Shown: positions 33,640 to 45,638 of the stretch, piece after piece
Layout: every line of letters starts with the position of its first letter
How positions within the stretch are numbered: the stretch's first letter is position 1
Source of the DNA: Hyposmocoma kahamanoa
Lineage: Eukaryota; Arthropoda; Insecta; Lepidoptera; Cosmopterigidae
Direction: 5' to 3'
DNA length: 64,000 bases
Assembly: GCF_003589595.1 (NCBI RefSeq)
Contig: NW_020653851.1
Coordinates: 24,086,326-24,150,325 of the forward strand
The notes under the pieces: generated by a model
Databases searched by the model: none
Told to the model about the DNA's origin: nothing
What the model saw: the letters and a program-made list of their open reading frames with translations, nothing else
Position numbers and translations under genes: made by a program

Positions 33640-33965
33640 CGTCTTCAAATAATCATTTATTCCATAGGTAAAATTTTTACACTTGAAAACGTAATTTTTT
33701 TTAAGCTACTGCTCGTTCACTGCGCTGACCTTCCTGAGAAGACTGACCAAGAAAGTCTAAGGATCGCTCTTTTCCAATAAACTTAAAAGCTATAATACAT
33801 TTTGAATCATATTTATGTGGAAGATAGACTCATGTCGTCTTTCCGTACATCTTTATCTAACACGTAGTCTTCAATCTTGTAATATGACTTTTCAATTAAA
33901 ATACTTTTGATGCATGTTTTAAACTTAGGAAATGATAACCTTAATACTCCAGTAGTCTGAACAGT
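33640..33965 (-). mobile_element. CR1/Jockey-group LINE 3' end
   Basis: Aligns with the 3' third of 46780-47520: AATAATCATTTATTCCATAG, GTTCACTGCGCTGACC, AATATGACTTTTCAATTAAA, TTTTAAACTTAGGAAATG. On the minus strand it carries the FPKFKTxxKSILxEKSYY-type end of the reverse transcriptase, with stops. Confidence 0.75.
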
Positions 33966-36637
33966 AAATTTACATTATTATGCGATTATAAACATCGGTG
34001 CGCGGACGCAGTTAATTGCTCTAAATATAGCCCAGCTGTTTAACATCCCTCGCGCCACGAGTGTTAGGATTAGTACAGACTGGTGTATATTTCTGTTGAT
34101 GTGAAAGTCTGTGAGTCGGGTTAATTGTTTTTATTTATTTAACACCTACTTAAGCGAGTAAAAACAGATTTGTTGAAACATCACACAGGGTTTCTAAAAT
34201 GTAAAGAATAAATCAAATAAAGTAGTTAGTATTATACATGCTCTTGGGCGCTTTATATAGTCACGAAGCTGCTAAAACATTTGTGTAGCAATCACCATAC
34301 GTGACAATTTTAAGCCCTCTTGGTGCAAGCAAAGAAATGTATTATTTCTTTGCTTCTAACAGAGATGGGCAGTGGGTTAAAACTCAATCAATCCGTCCAG
34401 ATCTTAACCGGATTTTAACCCAAAATCGTAGGCAGAAACGGCGAATACGGAATTTGGTATAATTCTATATATATTACAAAAACACTTATGGCAAATCCAG
34501 ACAATATCCACTTTGCAATCCTGTGGATTCTTACTATTAGGCATGCACATCACGGCTTGATTTTTATGAAAATTCAAGAGTATATGATCTGACGATTTTT
34601 GCATCGATGCGATTTTCAGCGAATCTATTGAATAGAAAGGTAAATCGAATTATCCACAGCAGTAAGCAACGAACATTTTGTAATAATGTCATTTAATTTG
34701 AAGAAAACTCGAGTTACAACAAATATTTACCAACCAACGAGTCAATCATTCCCTCTTATACTATCATGCAGTACCGGTGAACCCGAATGAGGGTTCACCT
34801 GCACCATGTTACAATATAACTGCGAGTTCAAATTCAACGGCCAAATAGACAGTAGGTAAAAGTCAAGTTTTAGTTTTAATTGTAAATCGAACACCTCGGC
34901 TATAAGTTTAACATCATTTCTAAGTACATGGGGTACACAACAAATCCAACTCAAATAATAAACCAATTAAAAATAATCCTCCTTTCCACTCTAAAACCAC
35001 AAAGGGTCTGAACTAAATGTAATAAGTTGGATGTTTTAAAACCGTCTAAGAGAATAGCGTACATTTCCTGAGAAATCTTGGTAAGTGTGGAGCACAAAGT
35101 TCGCGGAACAATTAACCGGAGGTTATTCCTGTAACGGGCGAAGCGAGGCAAGCAATGCTCTCAGCGATTTCATACGTGAAGTGTTTATTTGTTACGATTG
35201 GATTTACTAAAGTTTAAAAGGGAAATGTTGAGAAGAAATCTTTCCGCTCTAAGTATTACGTACGCAGGTAGAACATATGAATACTACTAGACATACATAA
35301 CAAATTCAACTATAGTACACAATATTTACGAAATTTGAGAAAATTGAGAAAGAGTATCGGTGATTCTGGCAGAAGTATACTTTACAAACGATTTATAAAT
35401 AAATTTATCCGGAATTATCACGCGTAACATTACGTTTCACCTCACGCAAATCCAGTAAATGCGGGAGTTACAAAACATCTAGATTCTTATCCAACGCATA
35501 TCTAACCCGTCGCAGCTTATTAGTCTCTCCGAATTAATTAGCCACTCGCAGTCCGAAATTACGACTAACTTATCACAATTGTTGACTAAGTTGAAAGTGG
35601 CGATGCGAAGTGACAGCCCTAGCTGAGCTCGAAAGTTGGCGCAGCAATTACGCGGCAGCCGCGCGAGTTATATTCGCACTGCATTGTGCCTTTATCGCGC
35701 TGTGCCGACACGACAAAGTTGCATTTCTCATACGATTTGTTGTCCCATATATTATGTATATAAATAAACGCGTCCCTTTGACACAATTAAGAAGCGGCAA
35801 ATTTAAGGGATAACCTTGGGTATCTCGGTCTGCACGTTTGAGGCGAGGTGTACCGTTAGTAAATTAAGCATTGGTCAGATGATTGGTTTTTACGAGGTCA
35901 GAGAGGTTCAGTTTGATTTTAACTTTATCAAACTATCTTATGTGATTAATTCAAGACCTGATGTTGTTGCGGTGTTGGAAGAAGTCCTATGTCGAGCAGT
36001 GAATCCCCTAGTTGTTATCGAACCTTTCTGAAAAATATGAAATGATAATATTCAGACCTACCAAGTTCTGTATTTTGCTAATTGTTAAAAGTCTGGGCTG
36101 TATGAATAAGTAACAACCTATATATTAAATCTATGGTAACAACTTTTAATCAAATTATGCCATCTCTATTGTATTTACTGAACTTGAAAAAGCAAAATAT
36201 TATTATGAACACGCAGCTATTAATAATGTAAGAGTAAAGCAGATAAAGGGAGAAAGAAGGAATAAATCAAACGGGTTACGTAATTTTGCAATATTTAGCC
36301 TCGCAGCAGCTACTCGTATATGTCCATTAGCAGCCGGAACAAACACGCTGGCAACACTGCCATTGCGAGCTGGCAACATTGGCGAAAATGGTGGTCAAGT
36401 ATTGAGGGTAGTATTGATTTAATATTGTGGTGTATTTGTAAAAGTGCTCAATACCTCCCTGCTGCCAAATGTAGTGATTCGGTGCACACTGAAAGATATC
36501 TGTGAATATTGGTTGATATTTAAATTATTCAACATATAATCTTTATTATTTAATTATGACAAACCTTAGTGGTTAAAATGCGATTAGAAACATATTTGTG
36601 TATTTTGTCCTTTATACAATAAATAAATAATAAAATA
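33966..36637. other. Long spacer, nothing coding recognised
   Basis: Small perfect hairpin at 34776-34799 (GGTGAACCC, 6-nt loop, GGGTTCACC). GC-richer stretches at 34000-34090 and 35590-35720 could be conserved non-coding DNA. Frames at 35610-35813 and 35816-36031 lack ATG starts and known domains. Confidence 0.4.
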
Positions 36638-36836
36638 AAACTATTTTTCCGGATTTAAATCGTGTGTATTTGTTTTTTCAAACAAACCGACGTTTCGGGC
36701 CCTTTACAGGTCCCATGGTCACGGTTGACCGAAACGTCGGTTTGTTTGAAAAAACAAATAAACACGATTTAAATCCGGAAAAATAGTTTCATTTCCTATG
36801 TGTAACAATCGCGAAAACCTAAGAACTCGATAATAA
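36638..36836. repeat. Foldback element with 61-bp arms
   Basis: Bases 36638-36698 and 36729-36789 are inverted copies, 60 of 61 matching, around a 30-nt loop that includes GGCCCTTTACAGGTCCCATG. The right side continues with ATTTCCTATGTGTAACAATC, which is also present in the other copies of the family (43370-43535, 23995-24115) and marks the true extent. The single mismatch means either recent origin or arm-to-arm correction. Confidence 0.9.
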
Positions 36837-39800
36837 AATAAATAAAAAAAAATATTATGAATTAAATTTAGACACGTTGTACCTAATAAAATGTTACCTC
36901 CAAAATTACAGACAAGCACGTGTAAAATCAATTCGAGTGAAAAATTTATCAATAATAACAAAACGGGAATAAGCACATTGATATAACGGCATTTTTAAGT
37001 TCGGTTACCCTCAAATCTATAATATCTGGTTTATAAGAGTATTCAACTGTGGTCTTGATTTTTGTCAGGCTTTTACATAAATTTTCTCCCAATTTGCTTC
37101 GCCGGAAAGTAATCACCAAAGATTGAATAATGTTTACGCAAAGAAACGACACAAATAAATAAGATTCTGATTAGTTTAGTATGCTCTTCATAAAACATTG
37201 TAATAAAATTACTGACGTACTTAAGAAAGAAACTCGAATCAATGTTTGTTTTACGATACTTGCCATGTACCTCCACAAAAGATAATTTCAAAATCTACTT
37301 TTATGTTACGTCATTTTGGAACTGTTTCTTGTTTAGAATACGCGTAAAAACTAATCTTTTTAGCAACTTTATATAACAACAATTTTATTATGAAACACCT
37401 AAGGACTATCACCGAACAGGATCCACGGAATCAGTCACCGGGGAAAAATTAATCCAAAGAGAAAAGTCTTCACTGGAAAAGTGTCCATCAGAAGATGCAA
37501 GCTTTGCCTTTTATTTTTGATGGCGGAATTTTGTTAACAACGATCCCAGATATTTTATCAGTTTCGTCTTGTTGAGTCATTTTGATCATAGAAGCTATTT
37601 GCATTTTATTTTAAAATCGCTCAAAATCTTTTGCAAACAACGGTTAACACAATGACACACACGATATTCAATTAATGTATTACGCAACACATCCTCAAAA
37701 ACCTGTGCAAAAATCTCCCGTCTTTTGAACCTTGACACGCTAGACAAAGAGGCCGTAGTCATCGATGTGGGACGAGTGGATCAGTGAACCATTAATCACC
37801 AACCCTGTCATGAGTTTATCTTCTATTACAAAACAACGTCAGCAAACACAACTTTACCACTATCAATCGTGTTAATGCGCCACTGCGCTACCCCAAAAGT
37901 AAAACACAATATGCAAGGAATCTCGGGATAATGATTCTACGAACCGGAATCGCCAATCGTTCGGGAGAAATGGTGGAACGAGTTACAGTAATGCCAAAGC
38001 AACAAATCGATTGACCTGCCTCGTAACTTCTGTTTCTGTTTTTCTCCAAGCCGAGGTTAATTGCATCGACTTATTTTAGATAGCTCTTGATGGAGAAGAG
38101 ATTCTCAGTCAATTATTTTTTACAGCCTAGGGGAATTTGGTTCATTTGTTCGGTCAAATCAGGTAAAATATATGAATAGTCCTGTACAAAATACTACTTT
38201 TAACTGGTATAACAAAAGGTAAGACAGTCAATTTACTATCATATTTTTGTTGTACACACCGTCCTGGAGATCTTTTTTTCGACAAATCTGATTAACTACT
38301 TGTCTGCATTATGATCTATCTAGCTACTAATTACAGAGTAAATATTAATTGTGGATTTAGAATATTCCGAGGCGTGTGATTGTTAGTGCACGAATTCGAA
38401 ATCAAAAGTTTTTTAGCCACGTTCACTACTATTATGTCTGCTTTTCAACTTGCTCACATTTCAGCTATCGTCTGCCAGACTGTCACAAATGTACAACGGC
38501 AACAAAAACCTAAAATCCCGAACAACAGAGCTTGTATTCACTTGAGGATGAAAGATACGAGTTGAATAAAACTCGGCAGAAACGAAGTTTTTAATCCGTG
38601 ACGTCACAATGGATGTTTGTATTATTGATGGCCCAGTTCCGAAATCGGCTTCGGACTGTGATCGTACCACATTACTTCGAATTCGTTTTGAAGGGACTGG
38701 ATTTCGAGATTGTAATTATTAGTCTGTGGATGTATTTCACAAAAGCTTTCATTGATGTAACTTATAGTGTTTGGGCGTCCGTGCGATTCAGTGTCAACTT
38801 GTCATTCCTTAACAGTACCACTAACTTTTCAGGTTTGCATCTGCATTCAGGTCAAACATGGACAGCGTGGATTACTTGATGTTTTGGTGCATTAGATAAT
38901 TCCAAGTTTTGGTGGAGTAAAGCCCACCGTTTAGTAAAGAACGTTCTGGAACACGACTCGGAAATACATTCCTTCTAAGTAGTACTCGATAACCTGATGC
39001 ACGAAGAATATTCAACAAGTTTATGCAGAAATAGTCGTTTACCCTGCCGAACAACAACGAAAATGCAATTATGAAAATATATTCATATTCATTTATTGCT
39101 TTTCTTTTGATACCGTGTAAGGGCGCTGCTAATTACACTTATAATTTGAATACACTGTACATTAGAGCAGGATTTGTTGTTTTATTTTTTCAAATATTTC
39201 TGCAGGAAGAGGCAAAGATAACAGATATCATATTTGAAAATGTGAAAGAACTGTCAATCGTTCGGATATATAAACCTATTAAAATAACAAAAAATGTCAC
39301 ATAATCGATGGTCTGAAGAAACTCTGAACTATAAATAATTGCAATGAGTTTTCAATGTAGAGTTCGGATACACGTCCTAAAACAATTAAAACATTTTTGA
39401 GAATCGGTACAGGTAACTTTTAATTATACTTCTTCCTAACGTATGTTGTTCGTTGTTTTGTTGACTCGATGCTCAAAAGTGTTGCAAACTGATCTAATAT
39501 TAGGATTGTTTTCGTGTTCTCGTATCATATGCTTCTTATGTACATATATTTTAACCCATGCCGGGTACAATTCCATTTCCAGTAAAATTAGTACCGAACT
39601 GGAACAGGACAATGACTCCTGTAACACAGGTATATACATATAGTTCAGGAACTACTAAGTTGTGATTATTTTGTAACAATAAACATTATTATTGTTATAT
39701 TGTAACATAACATAAAACTAGCATAAAATAAAACCCTTCTTTTACTGTTACTGTATTGTACGCCGATAGCAAAAAATTACACCAAAAACTTGTCCTGTTT

Positions 39801-40807
39801 ATTCTCAACAAATCGGCTTAATGCTATATCTTGGCCGTAAAGTCGGATACGGCGGAAATGTGCAAAACTCAGGCAAATATGCGCGGAAGCATAAAGCTTT
39901 TAGTTTTATAGCCGGTTCTGTGTCACTATTTGGAAAATTTTGCCTCGTACGTGCTTGCGTCGTAGCCTACACGCCTTTTTATCTTGAGTATTCGAGATGG
40001 ATGGACGTAAAATATTGCTGTTTCCATTTTCGCGTCGATGAGAAATAATGAAATCTGAGAAGAAATTGTGACACAAGGATTTGACGTAAATTTTTTCATT
40101 TTATTTAAAAGGCTTACAGCTATTTTTATGAACTGCAAAAGAATAATTACACGTGCGAATGTAAAAAAATGCATCAACGAGTTCTCAGTTCTTCCCGTAT
40201 TAGTTTACCTATCGAGCCAATGACAAATTCTAATAACAAACCTGTGTTTAACTCCTTTGACCCAGTAATTAGCCACCTCTAAGTTCATATTTGTTGCCTT
40301 TAACAGGTCGTGGCGAGAGATTAGACATATTTTGTGTGGGGTGATTATATATGATTCTAAGACGGGTTGATATAGCCCCATTTCACCAAGTAGTCTTTAC
40401 ATCGGCCAATTTGTATCCTGAAGCGTCTTAGGAACTTTCATGTTGATCACTGCAACACGTGTCTGGGGGAAAGATTTTCGGCAAAGGTGACGTGATCAAT
40501 AGGAATGGCGTGTTTGGCCTACCAAAGTTTACGCCTCGCATGTGGTGGTGTGTCGAAGGAAGCTCGTACGGCTTGGTAGTCGTACTGGTTGGGACTTGAG
40601 ATCCCGCAAAGGGTGACGAGTATCAACCCGCTGCATACAGAACGAACAATTCGCGCTAACGGGTATAATATTGGAAGAAGAATGGGCTTCGAGCGTCTAT
40701 CAGTCAATCGATAAAAAGTTATTGATCATACTAGTATTTATATTCTTAATATTATTGCGGACAAGATTGATGAAAGTAATGCTAATTTAGATCATGATCG
40801 ATACATA
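36837..40807. other. Long spacer, nothing firm
   Basis: No repeat family recognised over 4 kb, which is unusual for this window. Frames at 38598-38879 and 39821-40048 are unassigned. 39071-39304 begins with an ATG and a hydrophobic start (MKIYSYSFIAFLLIP) that could mimic a signal peptide. The stretch at 40505-40700 is GC-richer and may be an old element. Confidence 0.35.
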
Positions 40808-41755
40808 GGGCGCACTATAAGTTTCCGGAACTGGCCACTTACGTAAACAATATTTAAAAAGACATTACAACATTTGAAAATGGAACTCTTTGGGTAAAAC
40901 AGGGTATGTTTCATCTGACTGTCACTTATTTTTACATTGTGGCGTCATTTTAGAAATTGGTTATCTACATCACCATGGATTTAACTCGTGAAAATTTTTA
41001 TAGTATGATTTTCTACGACTTTAAGTGTAATTGAACAGCTCAGCGGAGCTTCGTGGAAAAGCTGTGCTCTCGGTGGATCCCACACTATTGACTGAGGCTC
41101 AAAAAACGGATCGCGTCACTTGGTGCAATGCCATGCATACCAGATTCAACGAAGGGGCGTCAAATTTGGTGTAGGACATAGTAACAGATCCCAAAACAAA
41201 GCAGCAATCGAGCGAATGGGTGTTTCGAGATGAGCCGAAACCAACCAATGTCGCGCGTGCAAAGTGCCTCTAAGCGGATGATTGCTTCTTTTTTTAATAA
41301 AACTGGACACGTGGCTACTGTTGCTTTGGAGAATCGTTGTACCGTGAATAGTGATTGATACGCGACGATTTGTTTGCCGGCAAATGCCCCGACAATGCCA
41401 GTTATCACACGGCCAGACAGACAAATGAATTTTTGAAGGTGAACAACGTTGACCTTATGAGCCATCCCGCATACAGTCCCGACCTGGCACCTTGTGACTT
41501 TTATTTATTTCCAAAAATTAAGAACCAATTACGCGATCAACGATTTTCATCACCTGAAGAGGCTGTCAAAGAGTATGAAAAATATGTTTCAGAGATTGTC
41601 ACGGAGGAGTGGCATAAATGTTTTCAAAATTGGTTCATTCGTATGAAAAAGTGCATTAACGCTAACGGAGAATATTTTAAGAAACAGTAAAGTAATTTCT
41701 GATCATTTATACAATTTTTTTTCTTATTCATTCCGGAAACTTACAGTGCGCCCCA
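40808..41755 (+). mobile_element. Mariner (DD34D) transposon with internal deletions, 948 bp
   Basis: Left end GGGCGCACTATAAGTTTCCG at 40808; right end reverse-complemented TGGGGCGCACTGTAAGTTTC at 41755. Both sides are flanked by TA (40806-40807, 41756-41757). Length is 948 bp against about 1.3 kb for intact mariners. It carries a broken transposase gene (next entry). The ends look able to be recognised, so it could once have been mobilised in trans. Confidence 0.9.
40975..41690 (+). pseudogene. Mariner transposase pseudogene
   Basis: Begins at ATG 40975 with the conserved mariner start MDLTRENFYSMIFYDF. It then lacks roughly a hundred residues (helix-turn-helix and linker region) and resumes at TEAQKTDRVTWCNAM. 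The first catalytic Asp region (usually GDETW after DIVT) is deleted: the sequence goes straight from DIVT to DPKTKQQS. The second and third catalytic residues survive in DNASYHTA and HPAYSPDLAPCDFYLFP, and the C-terminus ends GEYFKKQ at the TAA 41688-41690. In-frame stops (for example after ASNLV) and frameshifts add to this. It cannot encode active enzyme. Confidence 0.85.
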
Positions 41756-42494
41756 TAACTACTAAAATTATTTTGACTTAAATATGAGACAACTTATAAC
41801 GACATTGACTATAAAACTGGTGACGAATTCAGGACTCTATTAATCCTACACTGTGCAACAACATTTCCCACACATTTCCAATTCTCAAACAACAATTACA
41901 GTGAAACATACAAGCGAAGCCAGTACTACTTCCCCGAGACGAGTCTCACCTACAGAAGTCGCTTTTATTGGCTCTGAGAATTTCATTTCGCCAACTCGAT
42001 CGCAACTGAACCGAACCTAATTGCTTCCACGTTATTTATTCGGAAACTCCCATTGTAATTATGCGAAGTCAGAAGGTGAGTTTTATTACAACAGCTTTAC
42101 GGTAATGTATTGGGTGCGCATTTATTGGTTGTATTTTTTTAACGGAATTGTAACGTTGCAGTGAGTTAACATTGAACATGGGGAACAGTCGGAAGCAACG
42201 AGAATTTCCGATAGTCATTACCGCGTCCAGAAGTTTTCATATTAATGTATTTATATAATTAAACTGTTAAACGAAACTTTATTGGCCAATGTCTAACGTC
42301 AAAGTGTTAATAGCACTTATAGATGCGGCAACAGCGTTCGGTAACATTCGTAATTTCCGAGTTTTCCCGATGAACATCTGGAAAAAGGTTATATATAATT
42401 TCTAGTTAGTTGCATAAACTTACATGTCTTGCCGCCGTTTATCTGACGGGTATTCCAGAGAGGGTAAAAACTTATCTTTACATTTTTGATGATA
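41756..42494. other. Spacer, nothing firm
   Basis: Contains ATGCGAAGTCAGAAG|GTGAGT at about 42061-42082, a donor-like site after five codons. Nothing else supports an exon. Confidence 0.35.
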
Positions 42495-42690
42495 TAAGTG
42501 CCGCTTTAAGTTACAAAGATCTGAGGAGCACTGCTACCGTGTCCGGTTCCCTGAGATATAAGTTGACAAGTTCCATAAGCCTGTGATTTCACCAGCACCC
42601 TTACCCTTACAAAACAGAAACGCAGAAATGCTCAATTATCGCTTGGTGGCAAAAAATCCTGAGGCAGTACTTCTGCTACTAAATACATTA
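42495..42690 (-). repeat. Family A repeat
   Basis: Lacks the T-rich end; from AGTGCCGCTTTAAGTTACAA to GGCAGTACTTCTGCTACTAA. Confidence 0.75.
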
Positions 42691-43127
42691 TTATTATGAA
42701 CTATTACATTGTTAAATTAAAGTTGAGCGTATTAACATATCTATCAGGATTCTGCAATGTTTTATTATTTCCATGTGTTTGGTTTATATGTCTATGGAAT
42801 TAATATCTCTGCTCTGGCTAACGTGTCGATGGTTTCTTCCCCATTGGTTTTTATGTCGATAGCTTATGGTTATTGCGCCGAGGATATGCGTCAATGTTAG
42901 TTCAAGAAATTATTGTCAGAGGTCGAGGCATATTCTTTGGAATAAATGTATATATCCCTGTTCTATATGCCTCTTTTCCATCGGAAACCAACTTATAATT
43001 TTGACTTTTGCCGTTTGTACTTGTTATAGAATGTTTATATTTTTTATTATCGATAATGTTCATTATCATTCGTATTTATGTGACGTCTTTCTGCTTTTTG
43101 CCGTTAAATTGAGTAAACTTGACAGTT
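42691..43127. other. Spacer, nothing recognised
   Basis: A 93-codon frame (42866-43147) runs into the SINE tail and has no domain. Confidence 0.4.
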
Positions 43128-43334
43128 TAAATAATAACAATAAATAATAATTAAATAACGTACGCAATCGTAGCTCCGCACTAGGAAAAACTCTGTGTCG
43201 CGGGTGCAATAAAAACGCACATAGACAATCACAAATTACACCCAAACTCACGAGAGAAATAAGTGTAGGGAATCGAACCTGGGACCTCTGCGTGGCAATC
43301 CATTATGGTAACCGTTCGGCCATGGTGGTAGGCG
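43128..43334 (-). mobile_element. tRNA-derived SINE (SINE-1), copy 4
   Basis: Tail (AATAA)n at 43128-43156, body and tRNA head reversed. About 25 bp covering the CCCGGGCCGGGAGAAATG part is deleted at 43269, so the B box is cut short. Confidence 0.8.
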
Positions 43335-43369
43335 GTTAGATAACTTGTAAATGTAGCAAATGAAACTAT

Positions 43370-43535
43370 AACTTCGGATTAAATCGCGTGTCTTTGTTTC
43401 AAACAAATCAACGTTTGGGGCCCTTTACAGGTCATGATGATCATCAATTTTGGCACGATAAATATGTGATTTCGATCCGAAAAATAGTTACATTTCCTAT
43501 GTGTAACAATCGCAAAAACCTAAGAAGCCGATAAC
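43370..43535 (+). repeat. Foldback-family copy
   Basis: ATCAACGTTTGGGGCCCTTT, ACAGGTCATGATGATCATCA and the flank CATTTCCTATGTGTAACAAT match 36638-36836. The right arm has decayed, so it no longer folds back well. Confidence 0.65.
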
Positions 43536-43597
43536 TTATGAATAAAACTAAGGAAAACGAATTTTGTAGTCCTAAACGTGATTTCGTTTTAAATTTT

Positions 43598-43880
43598 TTT
43601 TATATAATATCAAGTGACGGGACAAACAAGTCGTGCACCTGATGGTAAGCTACACGCCTGTTCATAACACTTGCAGTGCCACTCAGCTCTTAAAATCACA
43701 AAGATCTGAGCGGCGCTGCCATTGCGCCCGTCACTGTGTTTTATTTTTCAGCAGCACCCTTACCCTTCAAAACCGTAACACAGTAATGCTCACATTACTG
43801 CTAGGTGGCAGAAATAGGTAAGGTGGCAGTACTTCCCTGGACGAACTCTTTCACAAGGAGCTCTACTGCTATTAAATGTC
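43598..43880 (-). repeat. Family A repeat
   Basis: Near full length, T-run plus ATATAATATCAAGTGACGGG to GGAGCTCTACTGCTATTAAA, with one 30-bp deletion after CGTCACTGTG. Confidence 0.85.
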
Positions 43881-43924
43881 TACTTCTATAAAAGCTGCAA
43901 TCTTCCATTTTTACATTCACACTA

Positions 43925-44035
43925 CTGGTGAAATCACAGACACATGAGACTCTTCAACTTATGTCTGAGGGTGACGGGTGCAAAGGCAGGCCTGAAATCT
44001 TTACGATTTAAGCTCAAAGTGGCACTGGACCTGCA
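43925..44035 (+). repeat. Family A repeat, middle part
   Basis: TGGTGAAATCACAGACACAT to AATCTTTACGATTTAAGCTC, reversed relative to the copy 45 bp to its left. Confidence 0.65.
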
Positions 44036-45253
44036 CACCCACTTTGCACCCGACACACCTCATTCGCTTCGTCCATTCGATCTTTTTATACACGTCGATT
44101 ATTCCTGCTACTTTGACCTTTTAATAATGGCATCCTCAATCTGTTGGAGAAATGAACGCTGAAGTCGACCTTTCATTTTCATTTCGGTTATGTGTATGTA
44201 GGTGTATGTCGGGGCGTCTCAGAGGAATACAATGTGAGATATATATATCTCCACCATAAATTTATTTAGCCAGCGACTAACTAATAACATTCGTGAATTT
44301 GCAACCGATTTGACTATTAATTTTTGTTATTAATTCGCTCACTTGGCGATTTAATATTACGTCCGAAGATTATTATTGACACAATTTAAACTAAAACGGA
44401 TTTTCATTGTCATGTAGCGAAATCGCAGGGAGAGTTGCACAGTTGTTTACTGTCTCCAAGTCGTGTAGAATTGACCATCCGCTTCCTTTTCTGATATGGC
44501 AACATTCCCAACCACTACCGGATCATGTCAGATGACTGATTATTCTCTACACACCCAAACGACAACAGCACCTCTGCGACCTCATCCAGATTGAGCTGTT
44601 AAAGTAACAAATGTTAATTGGTACTTTTCGGTAAATTGGTAGGTAGTTAACGGGAAAACAAAAAGAACTCGTGATAAGGAACCTGTAATTAGTGATAATC
44701 GTTTAGAGAATAACCACGAAAGCCTTAAAATCTATATTTGTCTATATTTTGATAACACATTACGACTATAACGACAAATTATGGCGATTCTCTCACAAAA
44801 TCATTACCAGGGTATATACAAATGAGAATACAAATTTGTTGATATTAAAATATTATTGATAAGGTCACGTCCCGTGCAGCAAATTATACCCCATTGTGTT
44901 AGCAACACGATTGTGAATTAGTGGTTTCATGGTACATTGTTTGTGTAAACATAATTTATTTAAAATTATATCTAGTTAATTTCATGTTTGTGGTAATGTT
45001 GTTTTAGCTCGCCAACGTACCTTTCATAAGTTTACTTTACGTAAAACATTTCAACAACAAACGTGTTCCAAGTGAATTTGAGGAACTCGGATGTTTTACT
45101 AAAAAAATAAAATTATGTAAATTGTTTTTGCAAGTTTGTTTTACGTTACGGGAATCACTGCCGACTGCTCACTGGCCGGCTGTATTAAAATTTGCACTTA
45201 AATCAACTGAAGAAATTCTTGACGTTTGAGTAAATATTTTTGTTTATTTTCAG
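44036..45253. other. Region upstream of the signal-peptide exon
   Basis: AT-rich with no recognised repeat. A GC-richer stretch at 44410-44600 could be regulatory. Ends in TTGTTTATTTTCAG, a good splice acceptor. Confidence 0.4.
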
Positions 45254-45574
45254 GTTGTAGGAGCCTTTGAAGCGAGAGTCGAACGAGTGTTGTGCTAAAC
45301 GCGAGTGTTAGTGACATAGTCGACTTTTGATGAGGACATTGACGTTTGTTTTCTCAATTACTTGTATTTTGCCGAACTAATTTTTATATCTAATTCATTT
45401 CAAATAAATAACGTAACGTCTGTTCTATTTAAAATATCAAATAAATTTATTCTGGAATAATATAGTGGTTGTTTCGGTTCGGTCGCCGCGGTTAGGCGCG
45501 TCGTGGGCGTGGCATGTGTCGCGGGCAGACGGCGCGGGCCCCGGCCCGCTAGCGCTCGCGAGGCCGCGGTCGCC
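45254..45574 (+). promoter_or_regulatory. Putative 5' UTR and CpG-rich promoter block
   Basis: TTTATTTTCAG at 45243-45253 may open a 5' UTR exon that runs into the coding start. From about 45475 the DNA turns abruptly GC- and CpG-rich (for example CGGTCGCCGCGGTTAGGCGC and GCGCGGGCCCCGGCCCGC), which is unusual here and typical of a conserved transcription or translation start. Whether transcription starts within this block or upstream cannot be told. Confidence 0.5.
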
Positions 45575-45638
45575 ATGCGCGCACGCATTGCAGCCGCGCA
45601 CCTCGCCCTGCTCGTGCTGGCACACCTGCCTCCACCAG
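45575..45638 (+). CDS. First coding exon with signal peptide, gene unknown
   Basis: ATG at 45575 lies in a good context (GGTCGCCATGC) and encodes MRARIAAAHLALLVLAHLPP before a perfect donor CAG|GTAAGT at 45638/45639. The exon ends in phase 1 after 21 codons. Basic N-terminus, hydrophobic Leu/Ala core and a polar/Pro end form a textbook secretory signal. Known: insect receptors, adhesion proteins and secreted enzymes often begin with such a short exon followed by a very long first intron. The identity cannot be deduced because no second exon was recognised in the remaining 18 kb. The overlapping minus-strand frames (45400-45666) are shadows of the GC-rich block. Confidence 0.7.

Noticed and set aside
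39071..39304. ATG-started 77-codon frame with a hydrophobic N-terminus resembling a small secreted protein
   Set aside because: AT-rich, no homology recognised, no cysteines or cleavage-site pattern of known small peptides; chance is likely.
41146..41465. Two minus-strand frames of 92 and 101 codons
   Set aside because: They are antisense shadows of the mariner transposase pseudogene on the plus strand.
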